Below are positions 22,003 through 32,526 of a DNA stretch of 64,000 nucleotides, piece after piece. The DNA comes from Lycorma delicatula. Its lineage: Eukaryota > Arthropoda > Insecta > Hemiptera > Fulgoridae. The number at the start of each line of letters is the position of its first letter. The first letter of the stretch is position 1. The notes beneath the pieces are model-generated. The model had not been told where the DNA came from, made no database searches, and saw only the letters and a list, made by a program, of their open reading frames with translations. The position numbers and the translations under genes are program-made. The DNA lies in contig NC_134455.1 of the NCBI RefSeq assembly GCF_047948215.1, positions 161,306,575-161,370,574 on the forward strand. The letters run 5' to 3'.

Positions 22003-22258
22003 TTATGTTACGCGGTTACTGGACTCCGGTAACTCTTTCAACGATATATTTGGTAGTAATGCCAAGCACTCCTGCCGCACTGTGCCAATTACAACCGTGA
22101 ACGAGTCTTTTACCAAAGCTTCAATAGCCTTTCCAGCCACCTTTCTTATCTCTTTCGCATTTGTTGCGTTTGTGTACGCAAAGTTGTGCTCTCCTGCAAT
22201 GGCGTCGTATATATCAACAGGATCGTTGTTACTGATAGGATTACCTGGGCCTATATAC
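22003..22258 (-). pseudogene. Phospholipase A2-like fragment of the densovirus VP1 type
   Basis: Eighty-four codons on the minus strand end at TAA (22005-22003). The start YIGPGNPI carries the GPGN calcium-binding loop. About 20 residues later comes EHNFAY, corresponding to the HDxxY active-site box of parvoviral VP1-type PLA2 domains. The helix continues with TNATNAKEIRKVAGKAIEAL. In that family the enzyme hydrolyses phospholipids to breach endosomal membranes. Here the aspartate after the catalytic histidine is asparagine, so activity is doubtful. A ttcctttacag acceptor-like sequence directly precedes it (22259-22270). No capsid domain follows. It may be an endogenous densovirus remnant or a PLA2-like domain in another mobile element or gene. 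Confidence 0.6.
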
Positions 22259-22270
22259 CTGTAAAGGAAA

Positions 22271-25200
22271 CAGCATACACAGAAAGAGTTATCTCAAAAA
22301 TAAATAACATTACGCTAAGAAAAACGCTAAACGCCGCAATCAAAATAATATTACAACCCTTTTCCATTATGGGCCTAGGACATTTCCGTTTAATTAAAAA
22401 GCGCGCTCAGAAACAGCAGGGGCGTTCCAGAGTCACAAGGTCCCCGCTGTCTCCTCGGAAGCGGTATACTCACCGGTCTAACACACGTCAAGCATGCTCT
22501 CTCCAACACCCTTCTGAACACATGGTTTTGTTACACTACAGCACTTCGCGATAACTTTCTCACGGTAATGTATTGTCTCGTGTGTTTGAAATACAATGCT
22601 GAGTTTATATTCTTCTTAAAGAGGACGAACATAAAGTATATTGAATATTTTGTGAATGAAGTATTTTCATTAAAGAAAAAATTTAGCTTTTATGAAAAAC
22701 TAAAGCTATAGAAAAGAGAAATGAATGAAGACAAGAAATGTTTCTCCTTTGTTGCAACAATTTTTGACTTCCAGTGGAGTCGATTTCTCTCATGAATGAA
22801 ATCCATTTTGAAGAACACTTATTACCTGGTTTAAGAAATATTTTAAGAATTATAATACAAATAAATGTGCATGGATTTAAGATCCGTTTAACGCCACTAC
22901 TCCATATAAATTTACTGTTGCATAAGAAGAGAAGCTGATTGAGTTCAACCAAAATTAAAAAAAAAAAGAAAAAAGTATTATGGAATTAACTTTTGGATGT
23001 CAGTCAAAGAAGAACATATGTTCTGCTAAGTGGTACTTCTGCTACTGCTAAGTGGTAAAGCTAAAAAGAATTTTAATCCATTTGCTACTTTTTGTTTGTG
23101 CGAAATAAAAATATTTCGGAAAGAAAATATAAATATTTCGGATGTTGCTGGGATAAAATCTAAGGATCGCGCGAAAATCAGTGTTGAGAAGGAAGTATGT
23201 AGCTGAGTCGAGCTTCATTTCACGATTTGAGAAATGTGCGGCGATCAACAAGCTCATCCATCCAGATTAATTATTATAAAAAGTTGAATTGGGCCAATTA
23301 CTTTTTTCGTAATTCAAAATATCTTTTATTTATTTTTATCCAACCCTTGCAAAAAATTACTGGTTATTTCGTAAACGTGTACTTATTAGAATTTGCCTTG
23401 GGAAAATCTGGATTCAGTAACAGTGCTAAAGATCAAAAAGGTTTTGGAAACCACTGGCCTATATTATAGAAAAAAACTGATTATCATTACACAACAATTT
23501 TACAAAGCGACGATAAAAAATAGGGTTAGCTATTTTTCAGCTATATGTGCTGTAGCTTTTAAGATAAGGAAAGCATTATTGCGTAAATAAAATTAAAATG
23601 TATAATTTCCAATCTATTTGGTCAAAAACGATGAACAAAAATTGTAATTTAAAAAATAATTATTTTTAGGTTATTCAGTATTACTTTTCATAAATAAGCT
23701 TACAGATTATAACAATACGTTATAATGTCTAAATATTAGAATTTCATAATCGATTACTGGTAGTAGTGCAGTAATTTAATCGAAAACAAATTTCTCCTAC
23801 TGAATAGAATCAGCAGATAAAATGCAATACTTTACAAAAGAAAGGGTCGAAGATTGCTTAATATTACCTCTTCTGGCTATGATACGAGTGGAACACTTGA
23901 GGTGCAAGAGACATCAATCAGAAATAGTTTCCTTTGAAAGAAATGATCTTCATTACATTTCCGATCCATTTAGTGAAAAAAAATGAAAGTGTATCCGATA
24001 AATCTGAATATCAACTGCATTTTTTTAAAAATTCGTTCAGTGTAGTGATCTGGAACAATATATTCGGTTCAATGAAGAATGTAAAGTTAAAGCAGTCATA
24101 TTTAAAGAAAGCTTGGTACGAGATATTTTATATATTTGGGAATTGCATTGATAAGCGGAGAATAGTAATGTCAGATCGCCTACAACTGTTTTTTCATGAC
24201 ACTTACCGAAATATAAGAAAATTTGAATTACTTGGGCTGCAATAAAATCGCAGTTACAGAAAATATTTTTAACTTTTATGTCAATTTTATGGTCTTTTGG
24301 ATTATGTTGGCGATATTTTTTCGGCCGGATGTTGTAGAAGTAATCAACGTAAGTTTACAGTTCTTAACAGTATCTGAAAATCAATTTATTCTATCCTACG
24401 GACAAAGCATTATTTTTACTAGCGAATATGTTTAAAACCTGAATTTTTTATAAGCCTGAAAAGCCTTTGGCCTCAGTCAGCTAAGATAATTGCTATCAAA
24501 ATAAAATATCGTGTTCTATACCGAGTTGCTCTATAAAATACATCCTCAAATTATATATATATATTTATATCATGTATGTGCACACAAACACATTGTGTAT
24601 GTGTTCAAACATGCACGCGAGTGCATAAGATTTTTTTTTAAATGTTACATACGGAAAATTAATTTAATCATTAAAGAGATTAGACAGGTGTTTGAGAGGA
24701 TACATTTTCAATATCTAAATTTCTAACACTAAAAGCAATCTTTTATATATATATATAAACGGAATTACAGATTGAGAAAATATACATGCAATGAAAGGAT
24801 TCTGGCTGAAATGTACCAATTTTAAACTGAAGGATGCAGTATTTATTCTCAGCAGACATCACTGAACGACTGTCAACAATAACAGCAAGCGCTCTGGAGC
24901 CGGTTGTTAATGTTGTGAGAGGAGAATAAGGGAGAGGGCGAGGGAATGAGAAGAGAGCATCCCTAGAGGCCACGAGTACTAACGCTTACCGGGAACGGAA
25001 CTACGGATTTACTTAAAATGTGAACAGCCCTTCGCTCACATCAGAGAGGAGCATAGCAAGACATCATTTACCGTAAATTTTACCAAAAGATAAATCCCCT
25101 AACACTTTCAACTCGGCCCAGAACTCTTCTTACTCCTCTACACTTATTCCTTTTAATGGAACCGTCAAACCCGACGAACTACGTAGTCATTTACAGATGA

Positions 25201-25374
25201 CTGAACGTTTAGTCGTACACATAGTAAGAGCGATTCGAGTGCGCTACAGTAAATAGCAGTGAAAGGCTGCAGTAGATCACTTTGAAAAGTGAACGATAGT
25301 AAAAATTATTTTCTTTAAGAAACAAATCTGATACTTTTGTTACTATTTTGTCAATATGTTCAATTTGCGTAACA

Positions 25375-25377
<3 letters not shown>
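22271..25377. other. Long stretch with no confirmed gene
   Basis: The first 300 bases are GC-richer (22380-22560) and hold a plus-strand open stretch without recognisable motifs, antisense to the region upstream of the PLA2-like remnant. At about 23015-23055 the word tgctaagtggtaa is duplicated. Plus-strand frames at 23934-24435 include a hydrophobic stretch but no family signal. A GC-richer patch at 24880-25270 has no open frame and could be regulatory. Confidence 0.35.

Positions 25378-25425
<48 letters not shown>
25378..25425. repeat. (TA)n microsatellite
   Basis: An uninterrupted at/ta dinucleotide run of about 48 bases. Confidence 0.95.
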
Positions 25426-25427
<2 letters not shown>

Positions 25428-26954
25428 AAAAACGTAAGGTTAGCTTTTGAAAAAGCTTTTGTACATTACAGACCTGTCTTTCAAAATTTGTTCTACAAGA
25501 AACAGCATGCATTTTAAGCAATGATAAAAAAAATTAATAATGAAATATATACAAATGTATATATTTATTTAAATTTCAAATTCTCTGTAATCCCTCACAG
25601 TTTTTAACTTAACTCACTGATATCTGAATAACTGGCTATCCATTTTTCCAAATTTGTTCTTTTAGCGTTTATTTATCGCCTTTTAATTTACTTCATTCAA
25701 CTTTTTCGACCTACCTGATTTTTAACATCATCCTACAACAAAACATTAAAAAATCTATCTTTTTTATGTATTTCCAATTAAGTACGATTTACAATCGCAT
25801 ATATATTGTAGAATATGTCTAAATTGTGCAACATAACGCGCAGAGTGAGAAAATTCGACCGACTCCTGTTCCTGCACCGTATCGGAAATGTTTGAAGAAT
25901 CAATAGTGTATGTAGGTGACTGAGGAACACTATATCAGCGTTAACCTACATTGACACCAATTGCCATTCCATCTGAAAACAAATTCTACGTACGCACTAG
26001 CGAGGTGTACTGGTTGAGAGTACGTGAATGAGGATATATATAGATTTCACCCGAATATACGTTTGCTATTTGTTCCCTAAAATTACAAAATGTTCTCTGA
26101 TGATAAAGTTTGAAAACTACTTCCACACCTAATTTAGAGAAAGAAAATAACAGAGTTGTCAAATCGATGTGGTAAAACAGTAAGAAATCTACAGACCTCT
26201 TGAATTTATCAGTGAGGATGGATTATTATTATACCCTTTGATCAGATTTGAAACTGTTCCCTCCCTGATAGTCAAGTTTCAGAAAATAATCAAAACAAAG
26301 AAAGACAAATGTATAAATAAAAATAGCATTTTTTAGAGTAGGTGTGTTTAAGAACAATTTTATAGATAGAAACATTTTTATGATATCTGACACCAGATTA
26401 CTTTTTGATAAGGTAAGACACATAAAAGTAAAATTGTCATAAATTCCAACCAATTTCTTAAACATACACACACCCACATACTGATATTAAGGAATTAAAA
26501 CGTAATTTTTGTATTTATAAAATTTGTGTATTAATGAAATAAATTTCTTGTTATTAAATAAATAAAAAAAACTGGTGTAGCATTATAAATGAAATGATGT
26601 TCAGATAATAAATGATAATATATTTTAAAATAAAATTTTTTTTCATATTACAAAACGGTATCTAAATTAACATAAAATAAACATTGAGATGATAGTAAAA
26701 TACATTAATATGTTGACTACGTATCTCTTTACAAGAAAGCTGAAATTATTTACTAAGTAATGATACAAACATTTTATTAATCTTTATTACCGATCTTTAA
26801 ATACAGAGTATATCAAAATAGATTAAATCTAAATGAAATATTTCTATATATACAATATTTTTTACGCATAAGTTGGTTATATGATCTCTAAACAAAGTTT
26901 AAAAGCCTTACTAGGATTCGGTAACCTCGTTTGAACTCACTAATCTACTTAAAT
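25426..26954. other. AT-rich non-coding stretch
   Basis: No gene, SINE or TIR was recognised. The minus-strand open frame at 26229-26477 is AT-driven background. Confidence 0.4.
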
Positions 26955-27060
26955 GTAATTCTTTTAACTGGATTTGAACCTGAGTCTTAAGCATCACTGA
27001 ACAGATTTGATAATGCTAAAGCTGGGAAAACGCTAACCATACAACGGTGTTGTAACGAAC
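26955..27060 (-). mobile_element. tRNA-derived SINE head, second family
   Basis: On the minus strand gtatggttagcg (27031-27042) is a good A box. The segment ggttcaaatccagttaaaag (26961-26980) contains a good B box. Spacing of about 60 bases is longer than in a tRNA, so this is tRNA-like rather than a functional tRNA. The B-box neighbourhood ttcaaa(t)ccagttaaaag recurs at 43.4 kb. Confidence 0.5.
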
Positions 27061-27130
27061 TGAAGTAGAAAGAAACTTTTAAAGATTGTTGTATTATTAC
27101 AATGAAAAAATCTGATGTGGACACCTCGCG

Positions 27131-27656
27131 ACTTTCTTATATGCCTATTAAATTACATATACACATTTTTTAAAATGAAATGTGCATAAAATATTATTTC
27201 ATTAATAATTACTGATATTTTTTAAATTTTTTATTGGCGGATGTAAACCGATATACCTTCCCCTTGTAAGATCCAAATATTCAATTAATTAAAATTTTAT
27301 TTGGCTATAACTCTGTAACCAATAAAATATATCGTTGAAAAACTCTCAATGAGGGCTTATTACCGCAGTTAAGAAGTAAAAAATTCCAAAGTTTTTGGAT
27401 TTTGGGCTTTTTTGGACACTTTTGGTCCAGTCGATTGCAATCAAAATGGGAGGTGCACAACTACATGTTACAACAGTCCTAAATCCAAAATTTCATTATC
27501 CTACGGCTAATCGTTTTTAGTTATACGAGATACATACGTACATACGTATAGATGTCACGCCAAAACTAGTCAAAATGGATTCAGGGATGGTGAAAATGGA
27601 TATTTCCGTTGGAATCTGAAACCGAAATTTTTCGCGATCACAATACTTCCTTTACT
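27131..27656 (-). mobile_element. TIR element M1, copy 2 (minus orientation)
   Basis: Read on the minus strand this matches the copy at 5946-6609. It has taaaggaagtattgtgatcgcgaaa..., ttcggtttcagattccaacgg, ccattttgactagttttggc, gattgcaatcgactgg, the taagccctcattgaga block, and an end aataggcatataagaaagt corresponding to the right TIR at 6597. It is about 526 bp, slightly shorter than copy 1. Confidence 0.7.
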
Positions 27657-27714
27657 ACGATCATTAGTGATTTATATAAGACTGTATCGTATTACAACAT
27701 AGGATTTTATTTTT

Positions 27715-28001
27715 ACATCCTTGTATGAAGTAAAGGAAGTATTGAGATCGCGAAAAATTTCGGTTTTCAGATTTCAACGGAGATATCAATTTTGACCATC
27801 CTTGAATCCATTTTGACTAGTTTCGGCGTGTCTATAGGTACGTACGTACGTGTGTATGTATGTAACACACAATGCAATTGTGTAACCGACCACTTTATTA
27901 AAAAATTTGAGGATCGTATTTTACTTTCAAATGAAATAAGTTAAAATGAAGTGCAACAAAATATGTGTATATGTTAAATTTAATAGGCTCCCAAGGAAGC
28001 C
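27715..28001 (+). mobile_element. TIR element M1, copy 3 (plus, internally deleted)
   Basis: The copy starts acatccttgtatgaagtaaa, keeps the gagatcgcgaaaaatttcgg and ttttgactagtttcggcg blocks, then jumps to atgtgtatatgttaaattta and ends taataggctcccaaggaagc. Both ends match the family but most of the middle is gone (about 287 bp). It is head to head with copy 2, 58 bases away, so the two form a large inverted repeat. Confidence 0.7.
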
Positions 28002-28199
28002 ATGTGGTGTCTACATTAGATTTTTTAATAGAAAATAAAATTTTGAATTTTATTTTTTTAAATCTGAATTTTTAGAAACGCTCGTTAAACCTCTTTTGTT
28101 TGTTTAGAATAACAATAAAGAAACTTAAATCGTAAAAATTAATTTTTATCATACCTTTTTTAAATGTTTTCAACTCGGTTTAAAAAAAAACTAATCGGC
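28002..28199. other. AT-rich spacer
   Basis: Nothing recognised. Confidence 0.4.
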
Positions 28200-28440
28200 T
28201 GTAAATTGGGTCCATATGTTTTCTTTTTCGCTTTAGCCTAGCAGTAACCAAATAGGTTGATTTCGATGATTCATTTTTATTTTGAAGACAGAGTTTCTGT
28301 GGTAGTGCCATAGTATTCCAGGTAAATCAAGCGGGACGGTTAAATGAAATAGTATTACAAACGAAGTCGTCAATGTCAACATTGACACCTTCCAGATATT
28401 TTTTGACATCTTCATTGGTTAATAGAGATTATTAGGTTCA
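28200..28440 (-). pseudogene. Possible decayed coding fragment of unknown origin
   Basis: A minus-strand frame reads NEDVKKYLEGVNVDIDDFV, then CNTISFNRPA, a stop, then TMALPQKLCLQNKNESSK and a basic RLKRKRKHMDP end. Composition is protein-like, but a stop lies in the middle and no splice sites were identified. I do not recognise the family. It could be part of a transposon or a retropseudogene. Confidence 0.3.
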
Positions 28441-30201
28441 GCGTACGTAGCCTAATATCTTTTTAATATTCATTTTCGCTCGAAAATTAAGCAAAATCAG
28501 CTAGTAAACTTGGAAAAAAAATTAATACAAATTCCCGCATTTTTAGAGTTAAGCACGGTAGCTATCTAGAAGCAGGTTTCATGTCTTAGTATTACGTACA
28601 AAATTTGTTCTGTTTTTGTTTGGCCATAATTTAAATAAAAATAAAATAATTAAATAAAATAATAACAAGATTCGCGTAAAATAAAATAAACTTTTTTAAC
28701 ATATATACAAGAAAACGATTAAAAATGATAATTTGAATTTCGTATTTTTAAGACTTAACTAAAATAATGGTTAATAAGTTGTTGGTATTTGCCTTCAGTT
28801 TGTTGCTTACTTAAAAATTAGAAATATAAAGGAGAATTTAAAAAAGTATAACTTTACTTCATAGAATGGTTTTCCTTAAAAAAATTAATTTCTTTTAAGC
28901 ATATTTTTTTTTGTTTTGTAATACATCTTTGATTTGTTTTTTTTGTTGATTAAAATTTTTTGAAAAGAAATGAGGTCTCAATTATTTAAGTAGTTCATAC
29001 ATTTTATTAATTATAATACTGCCATAATATAGTTACGAATAAAAAAAAAAAAAAAAAAAAATAGAAACTGTACCGTAATGGAATAAGGGTTTGATGAGCA
29101 TTTTATGAAGCCAATGAAAAAAAGTAAACGACATATAATACGGTTACAGATTTATCTCATTTCAATTATTTTTTGGGAATTTTTTATTATAATGTATTCT
29201 TGGTTAATGCATTACTAAAAAAAAAGTTCAATCAAAAAGCGGTCGGGATCGTTCATCAAAGTTTGACCAAACGGTTCTAAGGGAAAGTTTTTAACATTTT
29301 ATGGAATAAGTTGTTCTTACGCAACTCCTGGTCAATAATACGTAATCACGTAAGATATAATGAATAGTTCTTTATGTAATTTAAAATAAAATTGAACAGA
29401 TAATACGAAAGAAGTATTGTGGACAGAGACATCAAGAAACACGAACAATTTAAAAATAAAACTCAATTTTATGTTAACGAATAATAAACATAAATTAAAG
29501 ATTTTATATTAAAACAACTGCCTGAGAGTATAAAATATTCGAATTCATACTAATTTGAATAGATGAAATTGAAAACCCTAATCGGTTCCATTAATCGCTT
29601 ACACAGCCAGCAGTAAAAGGTCTGGCTGTATATCAACTACAGTAACAGCAAGAAAGCTGATGTGGATCTAGCTTTACCGATTTCTAAAATCAATATGTTA
29701 TTTAAATGAAGAATAAAATAAGTTTAAAATTTCAAAATTAATTAATGTTCAGCAAGCTGCTAACGGAGATAACTCATTCGAAATGAGATCTACCTGTTAT
29801 ACACGTATATATTTAAAAAAATAAATTAAAACAACAAAAATAAATAATTATGTTGTTTTAGTGTGTGGGTGTAAGTTTATTCAAACCATATGTGTGTCGC
29901 TTTCACATTCCTGACTGAGAAACATTTAATCTTTCTTAGTAGCCGTTATAAAATCAGTATAATAAACGGAATGGATCTCAACACTTGAGGAATCTTCTGA
30001 TCGATGGCTCGTGACCGACTATCGACATTCAGCTTTTAAAAACGCTTTCTAAAATTTTATTCGTGGTGTGTGAATTTGATAAATAAAAGCGATAAAAACA
30101 TAAAGAATTTTCTATTTATAAAAATATAAAAAAATAAAAATATAAACATCTATTTTACACATATACTTGCTGGCTACTTCGTTTCCCGTCGCGGTCAAGG
30201 T
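28441..30201. other. AT-rich non-coding stretch with a poly(A) run
   Basis: An uninterrupted poly(A) run occupies about 29041-29061 and may mark the 3' end of an old retrotransposed insert, though nothing identifiable precedes it. No gene was recognised. Confidence 0.4.
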
Positions 30202-30338
30202 TGTCAGTACAGAGGGTCCTGTACTGACAGGACTCGAAACTTTGAGTGATCTAAGAATGTGGGTTTCAAAACAATCGGCCTCCATCTTAAAAATATTAGT
30301 TATAATTGGTACTGTGCTTTAAGATTAAAGCACAGTAC
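30202..30338. repeat. Two strong hairpins 80 bases apart
   Basis: Hairpin one pairs tgtcagtaca (30202-30211) with tgtactgaca (30220-30229). Hairpin two pairs gtactgtgctttaa (30309-30322) with ttaaagcacagtac (30325-30338) around only two loop bases. Both are perfect. They may be fold-back remnants of mobile DNA or a secondary-structure element; no gene is adjacent. Confidence 0.7.
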
Positions 30339-30798
30339 GGGTAAAAACGTATTTTGCCCAGTTCATTGCGTTACCGACAATCACTACTAGCAGGTAACCG
30401 TACTTGATTAAGATATTTATCTTAAGAGTATTTGAAAGCCCCAATTTAGTGAATATCTCGTTCAGTATGGTCAGAAATTTGTAAAATTTGCAGTCATTGT
30501 TCAAATTTTGTTACTTTTCTTCACCCCTTTCAAGGTTAAATTTCGAAAAATCTAGAAATTGGTTTTTATATATTTACATGAAAATTACATACAACAAAAA
30601 TCAAATTGATGTCTTCATTTGTTACCGAGAAATTAAAAGATAAATTAATTTAATTGTTACTCCATTTTAACCCTTTAAACTCGAAATTTCAAAAAATCCT
30701 TTCTTAGTGCACTTACACAGTAAGATGAACACGTATTCAAATTTTCATCAATTTATCTTCAGTAATTTTTGCTGGACGTTGATGAATCAGTCAATCAA

Positions 30799-30800
<2 letters not shown>
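30339..30800. other. Spacer, nothing recognised
   Basis: AT-rich sequence without visible features. Confidence 0.4.

Positions 30801-30861
<61 letters not shown>
30801..30861. repeat. (TA)n(CA)n compound microsatellite
   Basis: A run of ta dinucleotides (about 30802-30834) passes directly into ca dinucleotides (to 30861). Confidence 0.95.
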
Positions 30862-32226
30862 TTATAGAGTCAAGTATTTGTGTTTATTATTAAAAAATAT
30901 CAGTTTAATTTCTTTTTTTATGGTTGTCTGTAAAAATATTACGTTTTTCAAAGACCAATTCATAGCAAAAAATTAAATGTAAATGCCGTTAATGCAGTAA
31001 TGTGGAATGAATTAATAAAAACGTTTTCACTTAGCACAAAATAATTATGATTTTATTTTATTTTTTTTGGAAGGCGAATAGATAAATAACAGAAGTGATA
31101 AAATTTCAGAAATGAATTTCCGTTTTTTATTAAAAATATTAAGAATGGGAAACGACCAGGCGACGCCATTCTGACTCTTTCGTCGAAAGCTCGCACGAGC
31201 GGTGGCTAGGAGAAGAAAAAATTTAAGTGTTGGCTATTTCTTATTCCGCGTTCACTTCCGAATATTACAGGTGATGTTTTTTTATAACAATGATAACGTA
31301 GATCGGACAAGTGGATTTTAGACGATACTTATCTTGTCTTTTCCGGATTCCAGTGACATAAAATAGGTTTATATGTTCAGAATATAACTAACTCATCTTT
31401 GCTAAACCTTTCTCTTTAAGGAAGTTAAGATTTTTAACAACAGTATTTTTTCTTCGCCAGTAGCTGTAGTAAAGAGTTCAAACAAAAATCTACAGATTGC
31501 AGGATAATTATTATCCTGTTCTAAACGGTCTCGTGTTTTAGACACGAACTATCAAAGAGATCTTAATATTTTTCAGTTGTTCTGAATTATAAGCAACCAT
31601 TTTTTGAAAATTGACAACAATTAGCGGGGTTTTTTATGATATGGTACATATAAGTCGGTAAAATTGGCTTTTATATTAATTCAGATTATTCAACAACAAT
31701 TCTTGGAAAATAAAAATGATTACAGATTAAACCATGCTTTCAGCTCGTGAGTTATAAACAAGAAATAAGGGAATCAAAACCGAAATTAAAAAAAACTTAT
31801 ATCCACAAAACTAATTATGAACCTCAATTTTTGTTTTCTTAATATAATGAAACAAGGATTACGTTAATTTTACATTTAGAATGTTAAATAAAAAAAAAAA
31901 GTAACATTAAGGAATAAACATTTTTTTCAATGAATTCGCACGGTTCACCTAAGGTCACTTGAGACATTTTACAGAACTGTTTTTGTGTTATTTTTGTAAT
32001 ACACGTAAAATAGTTAGGTAAATAAAGGACAAGACTCAATGGATGGGCAACCAGATTAAAAAATTTACTTTTGACTTAAATAATAAAAAAAAATTAATTT
32101 AACCGTTCAAGTATTCCCCTCAACTAAAAAACACTTCAATTTTTATGAAATATCACATGAGGAACGAAATTTAGGGAAATAAAGTGGTTTCCTAAGGGTG
32201 AAAAGGAGGTTGGGGAAAAGGATAAA
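30862..32226. other. Non-coding stretch
   Basis: Mostly AT-rich. A GC-richer patch at 31140-31230 has no open frame above background. Small palindromes occur at 31498-31516 (caggataattattatcctg) and around 31543-31559. Confidence 0.4.
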
Positions 32227-32526
32227 ATGTACTTCGACTACCATTTTGCAGTCGGCCAGCCTGGAGCCTGCAGCCTGGATTCCCCGCAACACAACTATAG
32301 AGTCAATGCAAACACCACAAAAAGAAATTGGTTACTTTACGATGGTCCAACCTCTGTTTATCTTGGGAATAGTCTCCAGATGAAATTGGACAGATATGTG
32401 ACAACTGTTCCTTGTCGTTTAACCAACCGCCACCCTATAACACTCACAACACTATTTTCATCTCCTTTATCCGAGATTAAATCGTCTAAGAGTTGTTTTA
32501 CGAGGAATAAAAAAATAATAATTTGA
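32227..32526 (+). CDS. Unidentified 99-codon open frame
   Basis: Starts ATG at 32227 and ends TGA at 32526. The first 60 residues are compositionally normal (VGQPGACSLDSPQHNYR, then RNWLLYDGPTSVYLGN), while the end turns basic and AT-driven. The base composition of 32230-32430 is well above its surroundings, so it may be an inserted fragment. The opposite strand is also open in part (GWRLVKRQGTVVTYLSNF), so the coding strand is uncertain. No family recognised and no splice sites assigned. Confidence 0.25.
   Translation: MYFDYHFAVGQPGACSLDSPQHNYRVNANTTKRNWLLYDGPTSVYLGNSLQMKLDRYVTTVPCRLTNRHPITLTTLFSSPLSEIKSSKSCFTRNKKIII

Noticed and set aside
23884..23940. Possible minus-strand exon with an aggtaata donor
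   Set aside because: All frames consistent with the nearest acceptor contain stops.
24260..24349. Possible plus-strand exon with a hydrophobic stretch ending aac|gtaagt
   Set aside because: The acceptor lacks a pyrimidine tract and the hydrophobic peptide is driven by T-rich DNA; no homologous motif.
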